Below are positions 52,538 through 62,679 of a DNA stretch of 64,000 bases, piece after piece. The DNA is from Roseateles toxinivorans. Its GTDB lineage: Bacteria; Pseudomonadota; Gammaproteobacteria; Burkholderiales; Burkholderiaceae_C. Location of the stretch: positions 172,520 through 236,519 of the forward strand of contig NZ_SNXS01000001.1 of NCBI RefSeq assembly GCF_004362525.1, read 5' to 3'. The notes below the pieces were generated by a model. The model was not told where the DNA came from. It did not search any database and was given only the letters and a program-made list of their open reading frames with translations. A program made the position numbers and the translations under genes. Position 1 is the first letter of the stretch. Every line of letters starts with the position of its first letter.

Positions 52538-53119
52538 TCAAGCCAGAAGGTAGCGGGCGAAGTCGGGTGCGGTACCGGATTGCGCGCCCTGGTCCTGCAT
52601 CGCGGCAATGCGCTGCACAAAGCGCTCCGGGGAGGGCAGGAAGCCGTCTTCATAGGCCAGCACGCGCAGGCCGGTGGCGGCCGTCAGCAGCTCGCGCGGG
52701 CGCAGCAGAAAGTCCGGATTGCTGGGTTTGCCGAAGCTCTGGTTGCCCTGGGCGAAGGTTTCGTAGATCAGCGTGCCGCCCGGGGCCACCGCCGCCACGA
52801 TCTTGGGCAGCAGCTCCCGCCACAGGTAGTTGGTCACCAGCACGCAGTCGAACTGCCGGCCCTCGAAGGGCCAGGGGCCGGCCTCGATATCGGCTAGCAC
52901 CAACTCGGTGATGCCCGGTACGCCCTCCAGCCCCTTCAGCGCGGCGGCGTCGCGATCGACACCGGTGACGCTGTGCCCCAGCTCGGCCAGAAAGCGGGCA
53001 TGGCGGCCGGTGCCGCAGGCCACATCCAGCACCGTGCTGCCGGGCTTCAGATTGGCGGCCCAGCGGCGCACCCAGGGGGAGGCGGCCAGGCTGTTGTGTG
53101 TGGCCTCGGACGTACTCAT
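52538..53119 (-). CDS. Class I SAM-dependent methyltransferase
   Basis: 193 residues with the Rossmann SAM motif VLDVACGTGRHARFL (motif I at about 30-44), motif II-like Asp in GVDRDAAAL, and a DCVLVTNYLWRELLP motif IV region. The substrate is unknown. Its ATG overlaps the stop of the upstream SDR (ATGA), so the two are translationally coupled. The stop is 9 nt from the end of repeat copy 2. Confidence 0.9.
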   Translation of the reverse strand: MSTSEATHNSLAASPWVRRWAANLKPGSTVLDVACGTGRHARFLAELGHSVTGVDRDAAALKGLEGVPGITELVLADIEAGPWPFEGRQFDCVLVTNYLWRELLPKIVAAVAPGGTLIYETFAQGNQSFGKPSNPDFLLRPRELLTAATGLRVLAYEDGFLPSPERFVQRIAAMQDQGAQSGTAPDFARYLLA

Positions 53120-53928
53120 GTCGGTCTTGCTTCCTTCTTGACGGCCTTCAGGGCCAGTTTGTCCACCAGCTGGGGCGCCAGCAGCTTCAGCCAGCGGCCT
53201 ATTTTGCCCTTGGCGCTCATCACGATGTCGCGCTCGCCGGCCAGCGTGCCGTCCAGTATCAGCCTGGCACAGACGTCCACCGGCATCGCGCCGCGCTCGT
53301 CCAGCCCGCTCTTGCCGGCCGACTGGCCCTGGGCATTGAAGCCGCGGTAGCGGATCTGTGTGTCGACCACGCCCGGGTAGGCGATCGTCACGCTGACGCC
53401 CTTGGGGCCCAGCTCGACGCGCAGCGCCTCGAAGAAGCCGGTCATCGCGAACTTGGTTGCACTGTAGGCGGTCCGCCCCGGCACGCCGACCAGGCCGGCC
53501 AGGCTGGACACGGCGACGATGCGGCCCCGGGTCTTGATGATGTGCGGCAGCGCGGCATGGGTACACCAGACGGCGCCCCAGTGGTTGATGCGCATCAGTT
53601 CCTCGTACCAGCGCAGGTCGCTGACTTCGCTCAGCTGGGCATGGGCCGACATGCCGGCGTTGTTGACGAGCACGTCCAGCCGGCCGAATTGATCGACCGT
53701 CTGCGCGATCAGCGCGCGGCAGTCGCCCTCCTGGGCCACATCGCAGCGCACCGCCAGCGTTTGCGCGCCTGCATTGCGGCATTGCTGCGCCACGGCGTCG
53801 AGCTTGTCCTGGCTGCGTGCGGCCAGCACCAGAGCCAGCTTGCTGCCGAACTTTGCCGCCCACTGGCGCGCCAGCTCGGCGCCAATGCCGTCCGAGGCGC
53901 CGGTGATGATCACCACGCTGTCCACCAT
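53116..53928 (-). CDS. SDR family oxidoreductase
   Basis: 270 residues with TGASDGIGAELA (cofactor loop near residue 9), LVNNAGMS and catalytic Tyr-x3-Lys in AYSATKFAM. VELGPKGVSVTIAYPGVVDT is the post-catalytic loop. The long C-terminus (GKIGRWLKLLAPQLVDKLAL) is helical, as in membrane-associated ketoreductases. It is upstream of the methyltransferase in one unit. Substrate unknown. Confidence 0.92.
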   Translation of the reverse strand: MVDSVVIITGASDGIGAELARQWAAKFGSKLALVLAARSQDKLDAVAQQCRNAGAQTLAVRCDVAQEGDCRALIAQTVDQFGRLDVLVNNAGMSAHAQLSEVSDLRWYEELMRINHWGAVWCTHAALPHIIKTRGRIVAVSSLAGLVGVPGRTAYSATKFAMTGFFEALRVELGPKGVSVTIAYPGVVDTQIRYRGFNAQGQSAGKSGLDERGAMPVDVCARLILDGTLAGERDIVMSAKGKIGRWLKLLAPQLVDKLALKAVKKEARPT

Positions 53929-53944
53929 TGCTTGTCTCCTCTAT

Positions 53945-54079
53945 TTAGAAGCAGGCCCAGGCGCGCGTAGCCAGATCGACAATCATGTCCGGCCGCATAT
54001 ACGACCAGCTCACCAGGGCCAGCGCGAGTATGACGGCTGTCCAGGTGAGAGCGCGGCGGGCGGCGGGTTTCATGCTCAT
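53945..54079 (-). CDS. Small single-pass membrane protein (44 aa)
   Basis: MSMKPAARRALTWTAVILAL then ALVSWSYMRPDMIVDLATRA and WACF: one TM helix (about 11-27) flanked by basic and neutral ends. It is placed between MFS and SDR genes on the same strand with gaps of 14 and 16 nt, so it likely belongs to that unit. A second ATG two codons later is an equal start. No family recognised. Confidence 0.55.
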   Translation of the reverse strand: MSMKPAARRALTWTAVILALALVSWSYMRPDMIVDLATRAWACF

Positions 54080-54093
54080 TTTCAGAGTCAGGC

Positions 54094-55317
54094 TCAGGCG
54101 GGGGCCAGTGCGGCGCGCTTGATGCCGGTCTCGCGTATCGGCAGGTTCAGCAACGCGGCGGCCACTCCGAGCGCCACCACCATCCACCAGACGAGGTCGT
54201 AGCTGCCCGTCGTGTCATAGAGCTTGCCGCCCAGCCAGACGCCCAGAAAGCTGCCGATCTGGTGGCTGAAGAACACGAAGCCGCTGAGCATGGACAGATA
54301 CTGCACGCCGAACACCTGGGCCACTACCGCATTGGTCAGGGGCACGGTGGAGAGCCACAGCACGCCCATCACGGCCGAGAAGATGTAGACGCTGATTGGC
54401 GTCAAGGGTGCCCACAGAAAGGCCACCACCGCAACCGAGCGCAGGATGTAGATCAGCGACAGCAGATAGCGCTTGGGGAAATGCTGGCCCAGCACGCCGG
54501 CGCCATAGGTGCCGAACACATTGAACAGGCCGATCAGCATCAGCGCGTAGGTGGCGACCTCGGGCGAGAGCCCCTTGTCCCGCAGGTAGCTGGGCATGTG
54601 CACGCCGATGAACACGACCTGGAAGCCGCAGACGAAGTAGCCGGCCATCAGCAGCTGGAAGCTGGGGTACTTGAAGGCCTCGCGCACCGCCTGCATGACG
54701 CTTTGCTGCGGGCCCTTGGCCGCTGCCTGGCGCGGCTCCTTCAGGCCAAAGGCCAGCGGGATGATGAGCAGGGCGGCGCAGGCGAGGATGAACAGGGCGT
54801 TCTGCCAGCCGCTGTAGCCGATCAGAAAGCTCTCGACCGGGACCATCGCGAACTGGCCAAACGACCCGGCGGCGGCCGCCACACCCATCGCCCAGCCGCG
54901 CTTCTCGGCCGGCACATTGCGGCCCAGCACGCCGTAGATCACCGCGTAGGTGGTGCCCGACTGGGCCATGCCTATCAGCAGCCCCGCGCTGCCGGTGAAG
55001 GCCAGGCCCGAGGTGGACAGGCCCATCAGCACCAGGCCGATCGCGTACAGCACGCTGCCGACGATCAGCACGCGGAAGGCGCCGAAGCGGTCGGCCAGCA
55101 TGCCGGCCAGCGGGCCGGCGGCCCCCCAGGCCAGGTTCTGAATGGCGATGGCGAAGGCGAAGGTTTCCCGCGTCCAGCCGCGGTCCATCGTGATCGGCTG
55201 CAGCCACAGGCCGAAGCCGTGGCGAATGCCCATGGACAGGGTGACGATCATGGCGCCGCAGAGCAGCACCTGGGTCATCGTCAGGGTCGGGGCGGGGGTT
55301 TGGTGGGTGGAACTCAT
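54094..55317 (-). CDS. Major facilitator superfamily transporter
   Basis: 407 residues with 12 predicted TM helices. The loop 2-3 signature appears as GMLADRFGAFRVLIVG, and MGVAAAAGSFGQF and GLWLQPITMDRGWTRETFAFA suit the monocarboxylate/oxalate-formate antiporter-like group. Substrate is not predictable. The ATG at 55317 fits homologues; the open frame beyond is rejected. It is divergent from parE across 118 nt. Confidence 0.92.
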   Translation of the reverse strand: MSSTHQTPAPTLTMTQVLLCGAMIVTLSMGIRHGFGLWLQPITMDRGWTRETFAFAIAIQNLAWGAAGPLAGMLADRFGAFRVLIVGSVLYAIGLVLMGLSTSGLAFTGSAGLLIGMAQSGTTYAVIYGVLGRNVPAEKRGWAMGVAAAAGSFGQFAMVPVESFLIGYSGWQNALFILACAALLIIPLAFGLKEPRQAAAKGPQQSVMQAVREAFKYPSFQLLMAGYFVCGFQVVFIGVHMPSYLRDKGLSPEVATYALMLIGLFNVFGTYGAGVLGQHFPKRYLLSLIYILRSVAVVAFLWAPLTPISVYIFSAVMGVLWLSTVPLTNAVVAQVFGVQYLSMLSGFVFFSHQIGSFLGVWLGGKLYDTTGSYDLVWWMVVALGVAAALLNLPIRETGIKRAALAPA

Positions 55318-55435
55318 CCGGGCACTGTAGCCAATTGGGGCTCCCCTTGCTGGGAATACGCCCTTCCGGGACGAGCGGCTTATACCGCAGATCGCACAGC
55401 GCTCGCCCGTCGGCCCCGCCCTAGAATCGCCCGAC

Positions 55436-57412
55436 ATGGCAACCACCAAATCTACTTCTTCCTACGGCGAAGCTTCGATCCGCGTGCTCAAGGGCCTGGA
55501 GCCCGTCAAGCAGCGTCCGGGCATGTACACCCGCACCGACAACCCCCTGCACATCATCCAGGAGGTGATAGACAACGCCGCCGACGAGGCGCTGGCCGGC
55601 TTCGGCAAGCGCATCGCGGTGATACAGCACACCGATGGCTCGGTCACGGTGGACGACGACGGCCGCGGCATTCCCTATGGCCTGCACCCCGAGGAGCAGG
55701 TGCCCGTGGTCGAGATCGTCTTCACCCGGCTGCACGCCGGCGGCAAGTTCGACAAGGGCTCGGGCGGCGCCTACAGCTTCTCCGGCGGCCTGCACGGCGT
55801 GGGCGTCAGCGTGACCAATGCGCTGTCCAAGCGGCTGAATGTGACGGTCTGGCGCGAGGGCCAGTGCGCGGCCCTGGCCTTCAGCGGCGGCGACGTGATC
55901 GAGCCGGTGACCGTGCGCAAGGCTAGCGGCGGCGAGCGCAAGCACGGCACCTCGGTGCGTGCCTGGCCCGACGCCAAATACTTCGAGAGCGCCGAGCTGC
56001 CGAAGAACGAACTGGTTCATCTGCTGCGCAGCAAGGCCGTGCTGATGCCCGGCGTGACGGTGACCTTGACGATAGAGAAGACCGGCGAGGTCCAGACTTG
56101 GGCTTACAAGGGAGGGCTGCGCGACTATCTGATGCAGACGCTGAACGCCGAGCCGCTGATCCCCTTGTTCGAGGGCGAGCAGTACGCCGACGGCAGCGAG
56201 TCGGAGAACTTCGCCGAGGGCGAGGGCGTTGCCTGGTGCGTGGCCTTCACCGACGAGGGCTCGCCGATGCGCGAGAGCTATGTCAACCTGATACCGACCG
56301 TGGCCGGTGGCACGCACGAGTCCGGACTGAAGGATGGCCTGTTCGGCGCCGTCAAGGGCTTCATCGACATGCACAGCCTCTTGCCCAAGGGCGTCAAGCT
56401 GATGCCCGACGATGTGTTCTCGCGCGCCAGCTTCGTGCTCTCGGCCAAGGTGCTGGACCCGCAGTTCCAGGGCCAGATCAAGGAGCGGCTGAACTCGCGC
56501 GATGCCTTGCGCCTGGTCTCCATCTACGTGAAGCCGGCGCTGGAGCTGTGGCTGAACCAGCATGTGGACTACGGCAAGAAGCTGGCCGAGCTGGTCATCA
56601 AGCAGGCGCAAACGCGGCTGCGCGCCAGCCAGAAGGTCGAGAAGCGCAAGGGCTCCGGTGTGGCCGTGCTGCCCGGCAAGCTGACCGATTGCGAGAGCCG
56701 CGATCTGCTGCACAACGAGCTGTTCCTGGTCGAGGGCGACTCGGCCGGCGGCAGCGCCAAGATGGGCCGCAACAAGGAGACGCAGGCGGTGTTGCCGCTG
56801 CGTGGCAAGGTCTTGAACTCCTGGGAGGTCGAGCGCGACCGGTTGTTCGCCAACAACGAGATCCACGACATGGCGGTAGCCATCGGCGTTGACCCTCACG
56901 GCCCGAACGACAGCCCCGACATGAGCGGCCTGCGCTACGGCAAGGTCTGCATCTTGAGCGACGCCGATGTGGATGGCTCGCACATCCAGGTGCTGCTGCT
57001 CACACTTTTCTTCCGTCATTTCCCGAAGCTGATCGAGGCCGGCAATATCTATGTCGCCAAGCCGCCGCTGTTCCGCGTCGATGCGCCTGCACGCGGCAAG
57101 AAGCCAGCGGCCAAGATCTATGCGCTGGACGAGGGCGAGCTGGCAGCCACCCTGGACAAGCTGCGCAAGGAAGGGGCGCGCGACAACAGCTGGAGCATCA
57201 GCCGCTTCAAGGGCCTCGGTGAAATGAACCCCGAGCAGCTGTGGGAGACCACGCTGAACCCCGACACCCGACGCCTGCTGCAAGTAGCGTATGGTCAGCT
57301 CAACTTTGGCGACACCGAGATCTCGATGAACAAACTGATGGGCAAGGGCGAGGCCCAGGCGCGGCGCGACCTGATGGAGCTGCGTGGCGACGAGGTCGAG
57401 GTGGACGTATGA
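55436..57412 (+). CDS. parE: DNA topoisomerase IV subunit B
   Basis: 658 residues. GHKL ATPase (IQEVIDNAADEALAGF, DDDGRGIPYG, GLHGVGVSVTNALS), transducer domain, then the Toprim domain with EGDSAGGSAKMGRN and DADVDGSHIQVLLLT. The C-terminal RFKGLGEMNPEQLWETTLNP and GEAQARRDLMELRGDEVEVD close the protein. With ParC it decatenates chromosomes. TAGAAT before the start is a possible -10. The gene overlaps the deacetylase start by 4 nt. Confidence 0.97.
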   Translation: MATTKSTSSYGEASIRVLKGLEPVKQRPGMYTRTDNPLHIIQEVIDNAADEALAGFGKRIAVIQHTDGSVTVDDDGRGIPYGLHPEEQVPVVEIVFTRLHAGGKFDKGSGGAYSFSGGLHGVGVSVTNALSKRLNVTVWREGQCAALAFSGGDVIEPVTVRKASGGERKHGTSVRAWPDAKYFESAELPKNELVHLLRSKAVLMPGVTVTLTIEKTGEVQTWAYKGGLRDYLMQTLNAEPLIPLFEGEQYADGSESENFAEGEGVAWCVAFTDEGSPMRESYVNLIPTVAGGTHESGLKDGLFGAVKGFIDMHSLLPKGVKLMPDDVFSRASFVLSAKVLDPQFQGQIKERLNSRDALRLVSIYVKPALELWLNQHVDYGKKLAELVIKQAQTRLRASQKVEKRKGSGVAVLPGKLTDCESRDLLHNELFLVEGDSAGGSAKMGRNKETQAVLPLRGKVLNSWEVERDRLFANNEIHDMAVAIGVDPHGPNDSPDMSGLRYGKVCILSDADVDGSHIQVLLLTLFFRHFPKLIEAGNIYVAKPPLFRVDAPARGKKPAAKIYALDEGELAATLDKLRKEGARDNSWSISRFKGLGEMNPEQLWETTLNPDTRRLLQVAYGQLNFGDTEISMNKLMGKGEAQARRDLMELRGDEVEVDV

Positions 57413-58440
57413 AGAGCATCTACAACCACCACCACGTGGTGCACGCGGCCACGCATGAGTTCTTCCGCGGCAAGCTGGTGCCGGCCTTCGAGACGCCGGC
57501 CCGCGCTGACTATGTGCTGAAGGCCTTGCAGGCCTCCAACCTGGGCGAGATCCTGCCGCCGACCGACCACGGCCTGGCGCCCATCGCCCGGGTGCACGGC
57601 GAGGCTTACTTGCGTTTTCTGCAGGGTGCCTATGCCGAGTGGCGGGCGCTGGGCGGCGAGGGCGATGCCTTCCCTGCGGTCTGGCCCGTCAAGGGGCTGC
57701 GCAACGATGTCGAGCCCAAGAGCTTTGCCGCCCGCATGGGTCTGTATTCGATGGACAGCGGCACGCCGCTGACCGCCGGCAGCTGGGACGCCGCTTACTG
57801 GGGCGCGCAGGCCTGCCTGGACGGTCTGGATATTGTCCTGCGCGGCGAGCGCAGCGCCTACGTCTTGACCCGCCCGCCGGGCCACCATGCCGGCGCCGAT
57901 TTCTTTGGCGGCTACTGCTTTGTCAACAACGCCGCCGTGGCCGCGCAGGCGGCGCTGGACTCTGGGCTCAAGCGCGTCGCCATCCTTGACGTGGACTTCC
58001 ACCACGGTAATGGCACGCAGGCGATCTTTTATGACCGCGCCGATGTGTTCTACGCCAGCATCCATGGCGACCCGATGACCGAGTACCCCTTCTTCCTCGG
58101 CCACGCCGACGAGACCGGGGCGGGCGAGGGTGTCGGCTTCAATGCCAACTACCCGCTGCCGGCCGGCGCGCCGAACGCGGACTGGTTTGCCTGCCTGGAC
58201 GCTGCGCTGGCGCGGCTGCGCGACTACGCGCCCGAGCTCTTGATCGTGTCCCTCGGCGTGGACACCTACGAGGATGACCCGATCTCGCACTTCCATCTGC
58301 AGCCGCCCGACTTCGAGCGCATGGGTCAGGTCCTGGCCGCCTTTGGTGCTCCGACCCTCTTCCTGCAGGAGGGCGGCTATGCCACCGAGGCGATAGGCCA
58401 CAACGTTGTGGCTGTGCTACGCGGCTTCCAGGAAGCCTGA
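57409..58440 (+). CDS. Histone deacetylase-like amidohydrolase (acetylpolyamine type)
   Basis: 343 residues of the arginase/deacetylase fold. Zinc and catalytic motifs: RPPGHHAGADFFGGYC (His-His), ILDVDFHHGNGTQ (Asp-x-His and His), SLGVDTYEDDP (second Asp) and EGGYATE (Tyr). Such bacterial class II enzymes deacetylate acetylpolyamines or proteins. Its ATG overlaps the parE stop (ATGA), indicating co-translation with parE, an unusual but plausible pairing; a functional link is not proven. Confidence 0.93.
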   Translation: MKSIYNHHHVVHAATHEFFRGKLVPAFETPARADYVLKALQASNLGEILPPTDHGLAPIARVHGEAYLRFLQGAYAEWRALGGEGDAFPAVWPVKGLRNDVEPKSFAARMGLYSMDSGTPLTAGSWDAAYWGAQACLDGLDIVLRGERSAYVLTRPPGHHAGADFFGGYCFVNNAAVAAQAALDSGLKRVAILDVDFHHGNGTQAIFYDRADVFYASIHGDPMTEYPFFLGHADETGAGEGVGFNANYPLPAGAPNADWFACLDAALARLRDYAPELLIVSLGVDTYEDDPISHFHLQPPDFERMGQVLAAFGAPTLFLQEGGYATEAIGHNVVAVLRGFQEA

Positions 58441-58500
58441 AATGCAAGCGATCGACTTGCCCGAGGGTGGCGGTGCTTTGCTGTTCGCTGCCATGGGGTG

Positions 58501-58792
58501 GCAGAGGGGGCGGGGGGCCGGCCACTGCGGGCTGAAGCTTGGGCCGGTCCCTTCGGACCGACCTCCAGCTTCTTTATGCCCGCCGTGGCCGGCCCCCCAC
58601 CCCCTCTGCGGATGCGCTGGTGGCCGCCGATCCCGCGTGGTGCGCGTGCTTTGCGGATTGGCGAGCCTGCACACCTGTTGCAGCAGGGGCGAGGGCGTGC
58701 CGGTCGCAGCGGGCATAAAGAAGCCGGAGTTTGGCCTGTTCAGGGCCGGACAAGGCTTCAGCCCGCAGTGGCCGGCGCGCCCTCGTCCCTGC
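58501..58792. repeat. Pair of long palindromes (REP/BIME-like)
   Basis: Two long hairpins (58501-58609 and 58683-58792) with related sequences in opposite orientation. In each, GGCCGGCCACTGCGGGCTGAAGC-type arms pair with GCTTC-TTTATGCCCGC-type arms, around a short inner hairpin (GGTCCCTTCGGACC and GGCCTGTTCAGGGCC). The outer stem of the first has about 31 nt with two mismatches. The 73 nt between them show nothing else. The open reading frame through this area is a by-product; GNAT begins after it. Confidence 0.75.
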
Positions 58793-58839
58793 CGCCACAC
58801 GGTTTCATGCGTCGCGCCCAGCGCGGCGGAGTGACTGAG

Positions 58840-59376
58840 ATGACGCTGGTCATCCGCGCACGCCTGCGTCCCACGATGCTGTCCGATCTGGACTTCGTCG
58901 TCTCGGTCGAGCAGGACGGCCAGAACCGGCCCTTCATCACGCCCTGGGAGCGCACCCAGCACGAGGGTGCCATCCGCTTCCCCGACTCCCGCCATTTCAT
59001 CGTCGAGGCGGGGCCGGAATACGAGCGAGCCGGCTTCGTCATCCTGCAGGGCTGCCGCAATCCGAACGGCTCGGTCGAACTCAAGCGCATCGTGCTGCAG
59101 ACCAAGGGCCAGGGCCTGGGCCGGGTCTGCGTGGGCCTGTTGAAGAAGATGGCCTTCAAGGACCTGCATGCCCACCGCTTCTGGCTCGATGTGAAGGGCC
59201 TGAACACCCGTGCGCTGGCGCTGTATGCCAGCGAGGGCTTTGTCGAGGAGGGGCGGCTGCGCGAGAGCGTGCGCGTCAATATGGACGGTGCAGACGGGTA
59301 TGACAGCCTGATCGTGATGTCCATGCTGGACCGCGAGTTTCAGGCGCGCGTGGCCTTGGGCGAGGAGCCGGCGTGA
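58840..59376 (+). CDS. GNAT family N-acetyltransferase
   Basis: 178 residues. The acetyl-CoA loop is QTKGQGLGRVCVGLLKKMAF, with FWLDVKGLNTRALALYASEG as the last strand-helix (ALYxxxGF type). Start ATG at 58840 is preceded by CGGAG at 8 nt; more upstream ATGs run into the palindromic repeat. It is of RimJ/RimL-like outline, with an unknown acceptor. Its TGA overlaps the GTG start of the lytic transglycosylase gene. Confidence 0.9.
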   Translation: MTLVIRARLRPTMLSDLDFVVSVEQDGQNRPFITPWERTQHEGAIRFPDSRHFIVEAGPEYERAGFVILQGCRNPNGSVELKRIVLQTKGQGLGRVCVGLLKKMAFKDLHAHRFWLDVKGLNTRALALYASEGFVEEGRLRESVRVNMDGADGYDSLIVMSMLDREFQARVALGEEPA

Positions 59377-60095
59377 GTCTGGTCCGGCTCGGTCTGTTGC
59401 TGTCACTGCTGCTGGGCAGTGCCCTGGCGCGCGCCGAGCTGTGGGGCTATGTGGACGGCGCAGGTGTCGCCCATCTGGCAGGCCATGCGGTGGACTCGAA
59501 CTACGCCCTGATTCTTGGCGAGCCGCGCCCCGGCAGCGGCCGCGTGCCGGGCAAGACCGATGGTGCCTCGAGCATGCTGACCTGGCTGGAGATTGCGCCC
59601 GCAGCCAAGGCCGTGCAGCCCTGGCTGCGCGAGGCCTCACGCCAGCATGGCGTCGATATCGAACTGCTGACCGCAATCATCGCCGTCGAGTCGGGCTTCG
59701 ATGCCAAGGTGGTGTCGCCGCGCGGCGCGATGGGCCTGATGCAGATCACCGCCGAGACCGCCGACCGCTATGCCACCAAGGCCGAGGCGCTGCGCCCGGC
59801 CGAGCAGCGTCTGATGGACCCGCGCACCAATATCCACACCGGCGCCCGCATGCTGGCCGACCTGAACCGGCGCTTCGGCCGCATCGATGCCGCACTGGCG
59901 GCCTGGAATGCCGGCGAAGGCACGGTACGCAAACATGGCGGCAAGGTGCCGCCGATACCCGAAACGCAAGCCCATGTGCATCTGGTGCTGGAGCTGTACT
60001 GGGCCCTGCTGCAACGCAGCCTGCCCCGCCAAGCCCAGCAATTGAAGATGCATGCCAGCCTGTCCACGAACCTAGCGGCCGACCACGGCCGATGA
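59373..60095 (+). CDS. Lytic transglycosylase, SLT domain
   Basis: 240 residues starting with GTG overlapping the GNAT stop. A signal peptide (about 1-21), a short DUF4124-like start ([17 protein letters not shown]), then a Slt-type domain with catalytic Glu106 (IAVESGF), [16 protein letters not shown] and [12 protein letters not shown], ending [15 protein letters not shown]. It cleaves peptidoglycan with 1,6-anhydro-MurNAc formation in the periplasm. It is followed 16 nt later by parC, so it may be co-transcribed. Confidence 0.93.
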   Translation: MSLVRLGLLLSLLLGSALARAELWGYVDGAGVAHLAGHAVDSNYALILGEPRPGSGRVPGKTDGASSMLTWLEIAPAAKAVQPWLREASRQHGVDIELLTAIIAVESGFDAKVVSPRGAMGLMQITAETADRYATKAEALRPAEQRLMDPRTNIHTGARMLADLNRRFGRIDAALAAWNAGEGTVRKHGGKVPPIPETQAHVHLVLELYWALLQRSLPRQAQQLKMHASLSTNLAADHGR

Positions 60096-60111
60096 TCACG
60101 CAGTAAATCCC

Positions 60112-62448
60112 ATGGACCAGACCACGATTGATTTTGCGGGCACGCCGCCGAACGGCCCAGATGGCCCCGATGCCCTGACCCTCGCGCACTACGCCGAGCA
60201 GGCCTATCTCGAATACGCCTTGAGCGTCGTCAAGGGCCGGGCCCTGCCCGATGTCTGCGACGGCCAGAAACCGGTGCAGCGCCGCATCCTGTACGCAATG
60301 GAGCGCATGGGCCTGCTGTCCACGCCGACCGGCGGCGGCGCCAAGCCGGTGAAGAGCGCCCGTGTGGTGGGTGACGTGCTGGGCCGCTTCCACCCGCACA
60401 GCGACCAGGCCGCCTATGACGCGCTGGTGCGCATGGCGCAGAACTTCAGCCTGCGCTATCCGCTGATCGACGGCCAGGGCAATTTCGGCAGCCGCGACGG
60501 TGACGGTGCGGCGGCGATGCGCTACACAGAATCGCGCCTGGCGCCGATCGCAAGGCTGCTGCTCGACGAGATCGACGAGGGCACGGTCGATTTCATCCCC
60601 AACTACGACGGCTCGACGCAGGAGCCCAAGCAGTTGCCCGCGCGCCTGCCCTTCGTGCTGCTCAATGGCGCCAGCGGCATTGCCGTGGGCCTGGCCACCG
60701 AGGTGCCCAGCCACAATCTGCGCGAGGTGGCCGCCGCGGCAGTGGCCCTGCTGAAGAACGACAAGCTCGGCGACGACGAGCTGTATGCACTGCTGCCAGC
60801 GCCGGACTATCCCGGCGGCGGCCAGATCATCAGCCCGACCGAGGACATACGCACCGCATACGCCAGCGGACGCGGCAGCCTCAAGGTGCGCGCGCGCTGG
60901 AAGATCGAGGACCTGGCCCGCGGCCAGTGGCAGCTGGTCGTGACCGAGCTGCCGCCGGGTGCCAGTGCGCAGAAGGTCTTGGAAGAGATCGAGGAGCTGA
61001 CCAATCCCAAGGTCAAGACCGGCAAGAAGGCGCTGACCCAGGAGCAGGTGCAGCTCAAGGCCACCGTGCTGTCGGTGCTGGACGTGGTGCGCGACGAGTC
61101 GAGCAAGGACGCCGCCGTGCGCCTGGTGTTCGAGCCCAAGAGCCGCACCGTCGAGCAGCAGGAGCTGATCACCACGCTGCTGGCCCACACCAGCCTGGAG
61201 GGCTCGGCGCCCATCAATCTGACCATGGTCGGCGCCGATGGCCGGCCGACGCAGAAGAGCCTGCGCCAGGTCTTGAGCGAGTGGCTGGGCTTCCGCCAGG
61301 CGACCGTTCTGCGCCGCACCGAGCACCGGCTGGCCAAGGTGCTGGAGCGCATCCATGTGCTGGAAGGCCGGCAGCTGGTGCTGCTCAATATCGACGAGGT
61401 GATACGCATCATCCGCCAAGCCGACGAGCCCAAGCCGGCGCTGATAGACCGCTTCAAGCTCAGCGACCGCCAGGCCGAGGACATTCTTGAGATCCGCTTG
61501 CGCCAGCTGGCGCGGCTGGAAGCGATCAAGATCGAGCAGGAGCTGAGCTCGCTGCGCGTCGAGCAGGGTAAGCTGGACGAGATCCTGAACAGCCCGTCCA
61601 TCCTGAAGCGCACCCTGGTCAAGGAGATCGAGGGCGATGCCAAGCTCTACGGTGACGAGCGCCGCACGCTGATCCAGGAAGAAAAGCGCGCCACCGCCGA
61701 GGTGAAGATCGTCGACGAGCCGGTCACCGTGGTCATCAGCCTGAAGGGCTGGACGCGGGCGCTGAAGGGCCATGAGATCGATGCCGCGGGGCTGGCCTTC
61801 AAGTCCGGCGACGGCCTCTATGGCGTGTTCCCCTGCCGCAGTGTCGATACCTTGGCCGTGTTCGGCAGCAATGGCCGCGTCTATTCGGTGCCGGTGTCGC
61901 TGCTGCCAGGCGGACGTGGCGACGGGGTGCCGATCACGACCCTGATCGAGCTGGAGTCCGGCACCCAGGCCGCGCATTACTTCGCCGGAGCTGCGTCACA
62001 GAAGCTGGTGCTGGCCGGCACCGGTGGCTTCGGCCTGCTCGCCCAGGTCGGCGATCTGGTCAGCCGTCAGAAGGGCGGCAAGACCTTCCTGACTCTGGAA
62101 GCCGGCGAGAAGCCGTTGCCTCCAAGCCCACTGCCGGCGGGTGAGTTGCTGGGCCCGCAGCTGGCCTGCCTGAGCCTGAGCAGCCGCCTGCTGGTGTTCC
62201 CGCTCGACGAGCTGAAGCATCAACCGAAGGGCGGGCGAGGCCTGACCCTGATGGATCTGGAGCCCAAGGACGCCCTGGTCAGCGTCGCCGCCTTCGGCCA
62301 GGCGCTGCAGGTGCTTGGCACCGGCCGCGGCGGCAAGCCCAAGGATGAGATCCTGAAGAACACGGCGCTGGCCGCCCATGTGGGCAAGCGGGCGCGCAAG
62401 GGCAAGGCGCTGGAGGGGATCAAGGGCTTGAGGGTGGTGGCGGCTTGA
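60112..62448 (+). CDS. parC: DNA topoisomerase IV subunit A
   Basis: 778 residues. Winged-helix catalytic region with Tyr138 ([12 protein letters not shown]) and the quinolone-region helix [17 protein letters not shown]; tower and coiled-coil regions follow ([16 protein letters not shown]), and a C-terminal beta-pinwheel with [20 protein letters not shown]. It ends with a basic tail. It forms the tetramer with ParE from the same unit. A rho-independent terminator follows 28 nt later. Confidence 0.97.
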   Translation: MDQTTIDFAGTPPNGPDGPDALTLAHYAEQAYLEYALSVVKGRALPDVCDGQKPVQRRILYAMERMGLLSTPTGGGAKPVKSARVVGDVLGRFHPHSDQAAYDALVRMAQNFSLRYPLIDGQGNFGSRDGDGAAAMRYTESRLAPIARLLLDEIDEGTVDFIPNYDGSTQEPKQLPARLPFVLLNGASGIAVGLATEVPSHNLREVAAAAVALLKNDKLGDDELYALLPAPDYPGGGQIISPTEDIRTAYASGRGSLKVRARWKIEDLARGQWQLVVTELPPGASAQKVLEEIEELTNPKVKTGKKALTQEQVQLKATVLSVLDVVRDESSKDAAVRLVFEPKSRTVEQQELITTLLAHTSLEGSAPINLTMVGADGRPTQKSLRQVLSEWLGFRQATVLRRTEHRLAKVLERIHVLEGRQLVLLNIDEVIRIIRQADEPKPALIDRFKLSDRQAEDILEIRLRQLARLEAIKIEQELSSLRVEQGKLDEILNSPSILKRTLVKEIEGDAKLYGDERRTLIQEEKRATAEVKIVDEPVTVVISLKGWTRALKGHEIDAAGLAFKSGDGLYGVFPCRSVDTLAVFGSNGRVYSVPVSLLPGGRGDGVPITTLIELESGTQAAHYFAGAASQKLVLAGTGGFGLLAQVGDLVSRQKGGKTFLTLEAGEKPLPPSPLPAGELLGPQLACLSLSSRLLVFPLDELKHQPKGGRGLTLMDLEPKDALVSVAAFGQALQVLGTGRGGKPKDEILKNTALAAHVGKRARKGKALEGIKGLRVVAA

Positions 62449-62476
62449 CCGCGGCCGATCGGCATTGACTCCTTGC

Positions 62477-62497
62477 AACGGGCCTTCGGGCCCGTTT
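62477..62497 (+). terminator. Rho-independent terminator after parC
   Basis: AACGGGCC TTCGG GCCCGTTT: an 8-bp stem with a short loop and a three-T tail. The 180 nt downstream to 62679 contain no gene I can support. Confidence 0.75.
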
Positions 62498-62679
62498 GCT
62501 ATTGAAGTCGCGGACATCGCCCCCCCGAAATGCGGGGTACCTGCGGTTCCGTTGTGCACTGCATCACGAACCCGCCATGGACCCCCTTTGCTCGCGGGGT
62601 GCCGGCAAGACCTGGCACTCCCTACAGTCCGCTCCACACCAACAGGCCGCTGTGGCCGGACATCCAGGGAAGCAAAAAA

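Noticed and set aside
59746-61977. A 743-codon minus-strand frame opposite parC
   Set aside because: Shadow frame; Leu/Gln/His-rich translation without motifs.
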